A stretch of 64,000 nucleotides of DNA from Spirosoma rigui. Its GTDB lineage: Bacteria > Bacteroidota > Bacteroidia > Cytophagales > Spirosomataceae. The stretch is from assembly GCF_002067135.1 (NCBI RefSeq), contig NZ_CP020105.1, forward strand, positions 5,716,001-5,780,000, read 5' to 3'. Shown here in pieces: positions 58,331 to 64,000 of the stretch. Position 1 is the stretch's first letter, and every line of letters starts with the position of its first letter. The position numbers and the translations under genes are program-made. The notes beneath the pieces were generated by a model. It saw only the letters and a list, made by a program, of their open reading frames with translations. It did not search any database and was not told the DNA's origin.

Positions 58331-58591
58331 CGGCTGGGTGATGGTTCTACAGGCTGAGTATAATATTCCTCATTCGCCCTGTTAATCATCCTATTGCCGT
58401 TCGTCGATGCCAGTAGTCGAGAAGCAATCAGGCCCGGTTAAAGACAAAAAAGGGGACTGCTTACCCTATGGAAAGTGCAACTTTGGCTAGCCGGTGGCCG
58501 GGTGCTAAGTACTGCCGGCAGCGTACCGTCATTGGCACAGATTTTTCTGTCTGCCCGCTACCTCTTCTACCATCGAAGAGTGTACAGCGTT

Positions 58592-59263
58592 ATGAACCGG
58601 TATCTATTTATCACCTTACTTGGGTTGATTCTTGCGGCAGGCAGGGCATCGGCCAAACACCCGACCGCCTGGAATCGGGGTGAACTGTTTCTGAAAAACG
58701 GAACGACGTTAACGGGGGAGCTAAACTACAACTGGAAAGCCGAAGTTGTTCAGCTTAAGCAGGACGACGTGATCAAAGCCTTTTCGGCCTTTCAGGTCCG
58801 CTCCTTTCGCTTTTTCGACGATAAGCTCAACACCCTCCGCATTTTTACGTCGGTTCAGCACCCGGTCCGTTTATCGTTCCGACGGCCGGTATTCATGGAA
58901 CAGGTGATGACAGGCTCCATGACTGTATACCGGCGGCTACGTCGCGGGCGCGAACCCATTCTGGCGACTAAACCGGCGACGTTCAGTACGGATGCCGAAT
59001 TGGTACAGAACCTCGATGAATTCGATTACTTCGTCTACGAGGGCGACAAGATGACCAATCTCAACCAGTTTCCCCGCGAACTGTGGCCCATGATGCACGA
59101 TGAATACGGTGACGAGCTAAAGCGGTTTGGTTCGACGCTCCTTGTCGACAGGAACAGCACGCTCGCCCGCTTGCTGTTTATTAACCAATACAATTCGCTG
59201 AAAAGTCAGGAGTCACCGGCTTCGGCGGGTACTGCCCTGCCCGGCATGTATGGGCCGGAGTGA
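58592..59263 (+). CDS. Secreted protein of unknown function
   Basis: 223 residues from the ATG at 58592 with a signal peptide (YLFITLLGLILAAGRASA). GELFLKNGTTLTGELNYNWKAEVVQL and IKAFSAFQVRSFRFFDD look like a small beta domain; the second half has FDYFVYEGDKMTNLNQFPREL. I recognise no family, although the opening recalls secreted proteins that read 'gel.l.dG..l.G.v'. Nothing else is found in 58331-58591. Confidence 0.72.
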   Translation: MNRYLFITLLGLILAAGRASAKHPTAWNRGELFLKNGTTLTGELNYNWKAEVVQLKQDDVIKAFSAFQVRSFRFFDDKLNTLRIFTSVQHPVRLSFRRPVFMEQVMTGSMTVYRRLRRGREPILATKPATFSTDAELVQNLDEFDYFVYEGDKMTNLNQFPRELWPMMHDEYGDELKRFGSTLLVDRNSTLARLLFINQYNSLKSQESPASAGTALPGMYGPE

Positions 59264-59286
59264 CGAACGAGCGTGGGCAGCGAGGA

Positions 59287-59329
59287 AAGGGGGACTGGTG
59301 CATCTTGAGAGAACGCACCAGTCTCTCTT
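59287..59329. repeat. Purine/pyrimidine hairpin 2 (between convergent genes)
   Basis: Arms 59287-59301 and 59315-59329 pair over 15 positions with two G-U wobbles, around the loop ATCTTGAGAGAAC. The loop begins ATC and ends GAAC like that of hairpin 1, and both stems close with GC. It sits between the secreted-protein gene and the convergent ribbon-helix-helix gene. Confidence 0.65.
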
Positions 59330-59353
59330 CGTTCCTTTGCTCCCTCACCCCTT

Positions 59354-59551
59354 TCACTCTGGCTGTGCTGGTGGGGGCGTGTCTTCGTCGGCTGGAGCGG
59401 GATTGCGCTTTTTTCGTTTACGCAGGGCGTCATTGAGCAGGTACTCAATCTGACCATTCACGCTCCGAAACTCCTCCTGAGCCCATCGCTCCAGCTCCTT
59501 CAGCGTTTCTGGCTGGATACGTAACACAAATGCTTTTTTTTCGGCAGCCAT
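59354..59551 (-). CDS. Arc-like ribbon-helix-helix DNA-binding protein
   Basis: 65 residues: KAFVLRIQPETLKELERWA (ribbon and first helix) and FRSVNGQIEYLLNDALRKR (second helix), as in Arc/CopG-type regulators, then a Pro/Glu tail. It lies 110 bases downstream of the SPFH gene on the same strand. The SPFH plus Arc-like pairing recurs in bacteria. It may bind the TGATA-type boxes before the SPFH gene. Confidence 0.85.
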   Translation of the reverse strand: MAAEKKAFVLRIQPETLKELERWAQEEFRSVNGQIEYLLNDALRKRKKRNPAPADEDTPPPAQPE

Positions 59552-59561
59552 AAGTAAGGCA

Positions 59562-59658
59562 AGGAAAGGGAGGACGCACGAAAGGGACGAGAGGAAGCTA
59601 ACGCGTTTACTTCGCTTTCGCCCGTTTCCTCTTTCCTTTCGTGCGCTCTCCCCTTCCT
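59562..59658. repeat. Purine/pyrimidine hairpin 3 (between SPFH and RHH genes)
   Basis: Outer arms of 24 bases (59562-59585 and 59635-59658) pair at 21 positions; inside, GAGGAA and TTCCTC can form a second stem. It fills nearly the whole gap between the two cotranscribed minus-strand genes, so read-through may be limited. Confidence 0.75.
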
Positions 59659-59661
59659 CCT

Positions 59662-60513
59662 TTAATTGTACAACGTCCCGGCGTTGACCACCGGGCTAAC
59701 GGATTTCTCGCCACACAGAACAACGAGCAGGTTGCTGACCATGGCGGCTTTCCGCTCTTCGTCCAGCGAAACTACACCATTTTTTTCCAGTCGCTCCAGG
59801 GCCAGTTCTACCATACCCACGGCCCCCTCAACAATCAGTCGGCGGGCGGCAATCATAGCCGATGCCTGCTGACGCTGCAGCATGGCCCCGGCTATTTCTG
59901 ACGAATAAGCCAGGTGGCTGACCCGCGCTTCGATGATATCGACACCGGCGCGTTCGAGCCGCTCGTTCAGCTCCTGTTCCAGAAACAGGTTGATCTGGCC
60001 GGTACTGTCGCGCAGCGTGACCGACGAAGTCTCGTCCTCCATGTGGTCGTAGGCGTAGGAGTTGGCCAGTTTCCGGACGGCGGCTTCGGACTGAATCTGC
60101 ACGAAATTGACGTAGTTGTCGACCTCAAACAACGCTTTGGCCGTGTCTTTCACCTGCCAGACAACGACCGCAGCAATCTCGACAGGGTTCCCCATCTTGT
60201 CGTTGACTTTCAGCGTCTGTCCGTTCAGGTTGCGGGCGCGCAGGCTTATTTTGGTCTTGTTGTAGAGCGGATTCACCCATTGCAAACCCGTTTCTTTGAT
60301 GGTACCCACGTAGTCACCGAAGAACGTAGCCGCCATACCCTCCTTGGGGTAAATCACGACGATTCCTTTCAGGATGAAGAGGCCCGCAAATCCCAGCAAA
60401 CCAGCCAGAAGCCCACCACCATAACTTGCGGCAATAGCAGCCGTAGCAAAACACACCAGGGCAATCCCCAAATACAGATACCCGGAAGCAGACGTAAGTT
60501 GTTTTTCCTGCAT
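59662..60513 (-). CDS. SPFH/band-7 (stomatin-like) membrane protein
   Basis: 283 residues: two N-terminal membrane segments (LYLGIALVCFATAAIAASY; LLAGLLGFAGLFILKGIVVIYP) and the SPFH domain (GLQWVNPLYNKTKISLRARNL begins it; VVVWQVKDTAKALFEVDNYV; FVQIQSEAAVRKLANSYAYD; LERAGVDIIEARVSHLAYSS), ending in a coiled region. It forms membrane microdomain scaffolds in other bacteria. It is paired with the RHH gene downstream. Confidence 0.92.
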   Translation of the reverse strand: MQEKQLTSASGYLYLGIALVCFATAAIAASYGGGLLAGLLGFAGLFILKGIVVIYPKEGMAATFFGDYVGTIKETGLQWVNPLYNKTKISLRARNLNGQTLKVNDKMGNPVEIAAVVVWQVKDTAKALFEVDNYVNFVQIQSEAAVRKLANSYAYDHMEDETSSVTLRDSTGQINLFLEQELNERLERAGVDIIEARVSHLAYSSEIAGAMLQRQQASAMIAARRLIVEGAVGMVELALERLEKNGVVSLDEERKAAMVSNLLVVLCGEKSVSPVVNAGTLYN

Positions 60514-60528
60514 GATCGTAAAGGTTTA

Positions 60529-60565
60529 TATCAGACGGTACTATCAATTTGATATCACAATGATA
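60529..60565. promoter_or_regulatory. Cluster of TATCA/TGATA boxes before the SPFH gene
   Basis: Five half-sites TATCA or TGATA lie within 37 bases (60529, 60542, 60550, 60553, 60561 starts), including the palindrome TATCAATTTGATA. Arrays of short inverted boxes are typical targets of ribbon-helix-helix proteins, and one is encoded in this operon. Confidence 0.5.
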
Positions 60566-60665
60566 GTTCGCCAGCCAATTCGTCCTCAACAAATTAGAAG
60601 AACGGTCCGGCAACTCCACAAACGGCTTCTTCGAATCTATCCCTGTAAACGCCAATCCTTTTCGC

Positions 60666-60673
60666 TATTTTTG
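60666..60673 (+). promoter_or_regulatory. Putative -7 element of lysS
   Basis: TATTTTTG matches TAnnTTTG, 107 bases before the lysS ATG. No clear TTG is found at -33. Confidence 0.45.
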
Positions 60674-60779
60674 CGCCCTGAATAACTAGAAACCACTACC
60701 TCTACGGGTAGAGAAAACAGCCCATACCTCGGCGCTGCGCAACCCTAGCGTCTGTTGCCGGAGGTTAATACAAAAGGTA

Positions 60780-62558
60780 ATGCTGAGCGAACAAGAGATA
60801 AACCGCCGACATAAGCGCGAAGAATTAATGCGGATGGGCATCGACCCCTACCCCGCCGATCTATTTGACGTCACCCATACCATCGACGACATCCGCACGG
60901 CTTTCAGCGATAAGACCGGTGCCGATACGCAGGGCGGCTACGAACCCCACCTCGACTTCTCGACCGATGCGCAGTTCGGGACCATCCGGCTGGCCGGGCG
61001 GTTGATGAGCTTCCGGATCATGGGCAGCGCGTCATTTGCCGAAATGCAGGACTCGACGGGCCGACTGCAGCTGTATTTCCGGCGCGACGACCTGTGCCCC
61101 GACGATGACAAGACGCTCTACAACACCGTATTCAAAAAAATGCTGGATATCGGTGATATCGTCGGTATCGAAGGCAACGTATTCACGACACAGACCGGCG
61201 AATTGTCCATCCACGTCCGGTCGTTCAAAATCCTCAACAAGTCACTGCGGCCACTGCCGGTCGTGAAAGAGGGCATCAACGAACAGGGCGAGAAAGAAAC
61301 CTACGACGCGTTCACCGATCCCGAGCAGCGCTACCGCCAGCGGTACGTCGATCTGATCGTGAATCCGCAGGTGCGCGACGTCTTCGTAAAGCGTACCAAA
61401 CTCGTTAACTCCATCCGGCAGTTTCTAAGCCAGAAAGGATACCTCGAAGTAGAAACCCCCATCCTGCAGCCCATCCACGGCGGAGCCGCAGCCCGGCCCT
61501 TCCGGACGCACCACAACTCACTCGACATGACGCTGTATATGCGCATTGCCAACGAGCTGTACCTGAAGCGGCTCATCGTGGGCGGGTACGACGGCGTGTT
61601 CGAGTTTGCCAAAGACTTCCGCAACGAGGGAATGGACCGCACCCACAACCCCGAGTTTACGCAGGTCGAGTTCTACGTAGCCTACAAAGATTACCTCTGG
61701 ATGATGGACACCATCGAAGAGATGGTGGAGAAGGTGGCGCTGGACGTAGCGGGTACGACCAAAGTTACCGTCGGCGAAAACGTCATTGATTTCAAACGCC
61801 CCTGGAAACGCCTGACCATGTTCGAGGCCATTCAGGAGTATACGGGTGTCGACGTGTCGGACATGGACGAAGCTGGTTTGCGGCAGGTAGCCGAAGACCG
61901 CGGTATCCGGGTCGACAGCACCATGGGCAAGTCGAAACTGATCGACGAACTCTTCGGCGACGCCTGCGAGCCTAACCTGATCCAGCCAACGTTCATCACC
62001 GACTACCCCGTCGAGATGTCGCCCCTCACCAAGAAGCACCGGAGCAAACCGGGGCTGGTGGAGCGTTTTGAAGCTATATGCAACGGCAAAGAGATTGCCA
62101 ATGCCTACTCCGAGCTGAATGATCCCATCGACCAGCGCGAGCGTTTTGAAGAGCAGCTTCGCCTGGCGGAGCGGGGCGACGAGGAAGCGATGGCGCTGGA
62201 CGAAGATTTTTTACGGGCGCTCGAATACGGAATGCCCCCCACGGCGGGTGTGGGTCTGGGTATCGATCGGCTCACGATGATCATGACCAACCAGCCATCG
62301 ATTCAGGACGTACTGTTTTTCCCGCAGATGCGCCCCGAGAAGAAAGCCGAGTTGTCGACCGAGAGCGACTTTGTCGAAGCCGGCATTCCGGCCGAGTGGG
62401 TACCCGCCGTACAAAAGCTGGGCTACCTGACGGTGGAGCAACTCCGGGCAGCCAGTCCCAACAAACTGTTCAACGACCTGGGCGGTGTTCGGAAGAAGTT
62501 GAAGATGGACGCGCCCATGCCCAGCATGATCGATGTTCGGGCCTGGACCGGTAACTAG
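60780..62558 (+). CDS. lysS: Lysyl-tRNA synthetase, class II
   Basis: 592 residues. An OB-fold anticodon-binding domain ([25 protein letters not shown]) is followed by the class II core: motif 1 region [18 protein letters not shown], motif 2 [20 protein letters not shown] and motif 3 [13 protein letters not shown]. An extra C-terminal stretch of about 65 residues ([20 protein letters not shown]) resembles a helix-hairpin-helix and is common in this phylum. Confidence 0.98.
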   Translation: MLSEQEINRRHKREELMRMGIDPYPADLFDVTHTIDDIRTAFSDKTGADTQGGYEPHLDFSTDAQFGTIRLAGRLMSFRIMGSASFAEMQDSTGRLQLYFRRDDLCPDDDKTLYNTVFKKMLDIGDIVGIEGNVFTTQTGELSIHVRSFKILNKSLRPLPVVKEGINEQGEKETYDAFTDPEQRYRQRYVDLIVNPQVRDVFVKRTKLVNSIRQFLSQKGYLEVETPILQPIHGGAAARPFRTHHNSLDMTLYMRIANELYLKRLIVGGYDGVFEFAKDFRNEGMDRTHNPEFTQVEFYVAYKDYLWMMDTIEEMVEKVALDVAGTTKVTVGENVIDFKRPWKRLTMFEAIQEYTGVDVSDMDEAGLRQVAEDRGIRVDSTMGKSKLIDELFGDACEPNLIQPTFITDYPVEMSPLTKKHRSKPGLVERFEAICNGKEIANAYSELNDPIDQRERFEEQLRLAERGDEEAMALDEDFLRALEYGMPPTAGVGLGIDRLTMIMTNQPSIQDVLFFPQMRPEKKAELSTESDFVEAGIPAEWVPAVQKLGYLTVEQLRAASPNKLFNDLGGVRKKLKMDAPMPSMIDVRAWTGN

Positions 62559-62591
62559 CAAGCCCCGGTTGTTGAACACAACCGGCAAAAA

Positions 62592-62620
62592 AAACCCCAA
62601 CCGGTAGGCGGTTGGGGTTT
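62592..62620. terminator. Bidirectional terminator between lysS and the cold-shock gene
   Basis: A perfect 11-base stem (62592-62602 with 62610-62620), loop of seven bases, flanked by an A-run on the left and T bases on the right. It serves both convergent genes. Confidence 0.9.
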
Positions 62621-62643
62621 CTATCACTTTGTTCAGACCGGTT

Positions 62644-62850
62644 CTAGTAGTCTGAATCCAATTTCTTCACCTTCACAGCGTTGAGGCCTTTCTTGCCGTC
62701 GACAACCTCAAACTGAACCCGGTCTTTCTCTCGTATGGTGAGTCCATTAAGACCAGTAATGTGCACAAAAATATCCCGGTTGGTATCGTCTTCAACGATA
62801 AAGCCGTAGCCCTTACCTTCATTAAAGAATTTCACTACACCTGTTTGCAT
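62644..62850 (-). CDS. Cold-shock domain protein
   Basis: 68 residues forming one cold-shock domain: GVVKFFNEGKGYGFIVEDD (RNP1 KGYGFI), DIFVHITGL (RNP2 IFVHI) and DRVQFEVVDGKKGLNAVKVK. It binds single-stranded RNA or DNA. The upstream gap 62851-63201 is AT-rich and likely holds a long 5' leader, as usual for these genes; no promoter could be fixed. Confidence 0.97.
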   Translation of the reverse strand: MQTGVVKFFNEGKGYGFIVEDDTNRDIFVHITGLNGLTIREKDRVQFEVVDGKKGLNAVKVKKLDSDY

Positions 62851-63134
62851 AAAAAGTAAAGAATTAAATTAGGAAAAAAACGAGGGTATTCTGGTAACAA
62901 AATTTAGAAATACCTCCCTGAACCGGCTTATTTCAGAGACATAAGACTGATAATCAGTAAATTTAACCTCGGTAAGGGCTAATACCACCGATCGATTGAG
63001 TGATTTAACGTTTCGGCACAAATAAAGCAAAAATGTTCTGACTTCGAGTAGCTATACAGTACTTTTTGGGCCTATTTGCAACTTATTGCTCGTTTTTCTT
63101 CCTGAACGGCAAACAATCTGCAAAATGAAATCGT

Positions 63135-63142
63135 TAGCTTTG
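63135..63142 (+). promoter_or_regulatory. Putative -7 element of the PspC-like gene
   Basis: TAGCTTTG matches TAnnTTTG exactly, 59 bases before the ATG at 63202. Confidence 0.5.
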
Positions 63143-63201
63143 CCAGGAGTGAAGTCGACGTATAATGGTAATAAAACGTTGATTTTTAAGACTTAACTAG
63201 T

Positions 63202-63423
63202 ATGGAAAAGATTAGATATTTCGTTGAAAAGCAGGCTTTCGGGGTCTGCACCCTGCTGGGGGAGAAGATGAGTATCTCGGCCAGCAGTATTAGGCTGTAT
63301 TTTATCTATACGTCGTTTTTGACGCTCGGGTCGCCCGTAGTGTTATACCTGATCATGGCGTTCTGGATGGAAATGAGCAAACACCTCCGGCGGCACGCAC
63401 ACCCAACGGTCTGGGAACTCTAA
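63202..63423 (+). CDS. PspC-like small membrane protein
   Basis: 73 residues: FGVCTLLGEKMSISASSIRLYFIY followed by LGSPVVLYLIMAFWMEM, i.e. the PspC pattern of a short amphipathic part plus a membrane helix. A short form frequent in Bacteroidota. A role in envelope stress is inferred from the family. It converges on the glycosyltransferase gene. Confidence 0.82.
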   Translation: MEKIRYFVEKQAFGVCTLLGEKMSISASSIRLYFIYTSFLTLGSPVVLYLIMAFWMEMSKHLRRHAHPTVWEL

Positions 63424-63513
63424 GGTTTCCGTAGCGGCTCACTGCCGCCAGCGGGGCCAGTACTTCCCTCCCCGCAGTCTTCGTCCGGGCCCGCCGGCCG
63501 ACTGGCTTCCCCA

Positions 63514-64000
63514 CTACATTACTTCCCGGAATGTTTTTCTGCCCTTGCCAAAATACTGCCAGACGATGCTGTGCGGGTATAGGTCTGTTTTGGCCGTTTG
63601 ACGGGCTATGAGTTCGTTCCGCTGCCGGCGCAGCTGGGGCAAATGCCCGTAAAAGGCAAAGTGGGCGCGTATGATAGCGCCAACATCGCGCCACTGACCC
63701 ACCTTCATGAACAGAAGCGACGACAGCCCATCGAGGACCAGGCGCAGTAGTAGCTTGCCCCACAGCCAGCCATCGGCGGGCCAGTTCTTATAGAGCATGA
63801 ACAGGCTGTTACGGTAGTTGAGAAAGGTTTTGTGGGGGTTTGACTTGGGCAGGGTGCCGCCCCCTACGTGATAGACGGTCGACTCTCCGCAAGTCCAGAC
63901 TTCGTGACCGAGTCGCTGGATGCGCCAGCACCAGTCGATCTCTTCCATGTGCGCAAAGAACGACGCGTCGAATCCGCCGGTCTGGTGAAATACCTCGGCC
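63514..64000 (-). CDS. Glycosyltransferase family 2 (partial, N-terminus beyond right edge)
   Basis: The frame is open to the right edge; about 162 C-terminal residues are seen. FHQTGGFDASFFAHMEEIDWCWR is the conserved GT-A acceptor-side block with the catalytic-base ED/EE region; HVGGGTLPKSNPHKTFLNYRNSLFML follows, and a tail with a membrane-associated stretch (LLLRLVLDGLSSLLFM). An internal ATG at 63948 is not the start. It probably transfers a sugar in polysaccharide or lipid-glycan synthesis. Confidence 0.92.
   Translation of the reverse strand, partial: AEVFHQTGGFDASFFAHMEEIDWCWRIQRLGHEVWTCGESTVYHVGGGTLPKSNPHKTFLNYRNSLFMLYKNWPADGWLWGKLLLRLVLDGLSSLLFMKVGQWRDVGAIIRAHFAFYGHLPQLRRQRNELIARQTAKTDLYPHSIVWQYFGKGRKTFREVM

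Overview
The window reads as chromosomal DNA of a Bacteroidota bacterium, most likely a Cytophagales member close to Spirosoma and its relatives. Supporting signs are: GC well above 50% in most genes; several promoters of the Bacteroidota type (-7 TAnnTTTG); a TonB receptor beside imelysin and DUF4856 lipoproteins; many exported Gfo/Idh/MocA and ThuA proteins; and a NrtR-type regulator beside xylose isomerase. I saw no tRNA, rRNA, CRISPR array or insertion sequence.

Layout. (1) 1-5489, minus strand: a probable iron-acquisition operon, DUF4856 lipoprotein > imelysin-like lipoprotein > HTTM (vitamin-K-carboxylase-like) membrane protein > TonB-dependent receptor, the last running off the left edge. 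(2) 5620-6361: a Cys-rich CWC protein overlapping a PAS protein. (3) 6779-28090: a large glucuronoxylan/sugar-acid locus. It holds a LacI regulator with GH43; exported RraA-like and enolase-superfamily proteins; a hexuronate-type MFS transporter; mannonate dehydratase; exported GH67 alpha-glucuronidase; three Gfo/Idh/MocA-type exported oxidoreductases; ThuA; an SDR; GH10 xylanase; a Nudix-derived regulator; and xylose isomerase. It is broken at about 21.1-22.7 kb by an AT-rich islet with one unrecognised gene of possible HEPN type. (4) 28183-31695: a 1170-residue lipoprotein joining ThuA, sugar dehydrogenase beta-propeller, PKD, cytochrome c and a carbohydrate-binding-like end. (5) 31893-38337: a TPP riboswitch and thiSCEGHF, with a convergent TenI/ThiE-like gene. 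(6) 38345-46310: a Kef-type antiporter with a flavodoxin-like partner, a CPA1 antiporter, a YitT protein, an MMPL/RND transporter and a small membrane protein. (7) 46564-51491: MarR, TolC, HlyD, DHA2-MFS, MarR, a tripartite drug-efflux operon. (8) 51585-64000: DUF389, M61 peptidase, rpmH-rnpA, S41 protease, tsaB, coaX, a secreted protein of unknown function, SPFH protein with a ribbon-helix-helix partner, lysS, a cold-shock protein, a PspC-like protein and a partial GT2 glycosyltransferase.

How the genes fit together. GH10, GH43 and GH67 would break glucuronoxylan into xylose, arabinose and (methyl)glucuronate. XylA starts xylose use, and the MFS transporter with UxuA start hexuronate use. 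No xylB, uxuB, uxaC, kdgK/kdgA or SusC/SusD lies in the window. The most unusual feature is the set of export-signal-bearing redox, dehydratase and aldolase-family proteins beside these hydrolases. It suggests that sugar acids may be processed outside the cytoplasm. That is my inference and is set out in the findings.
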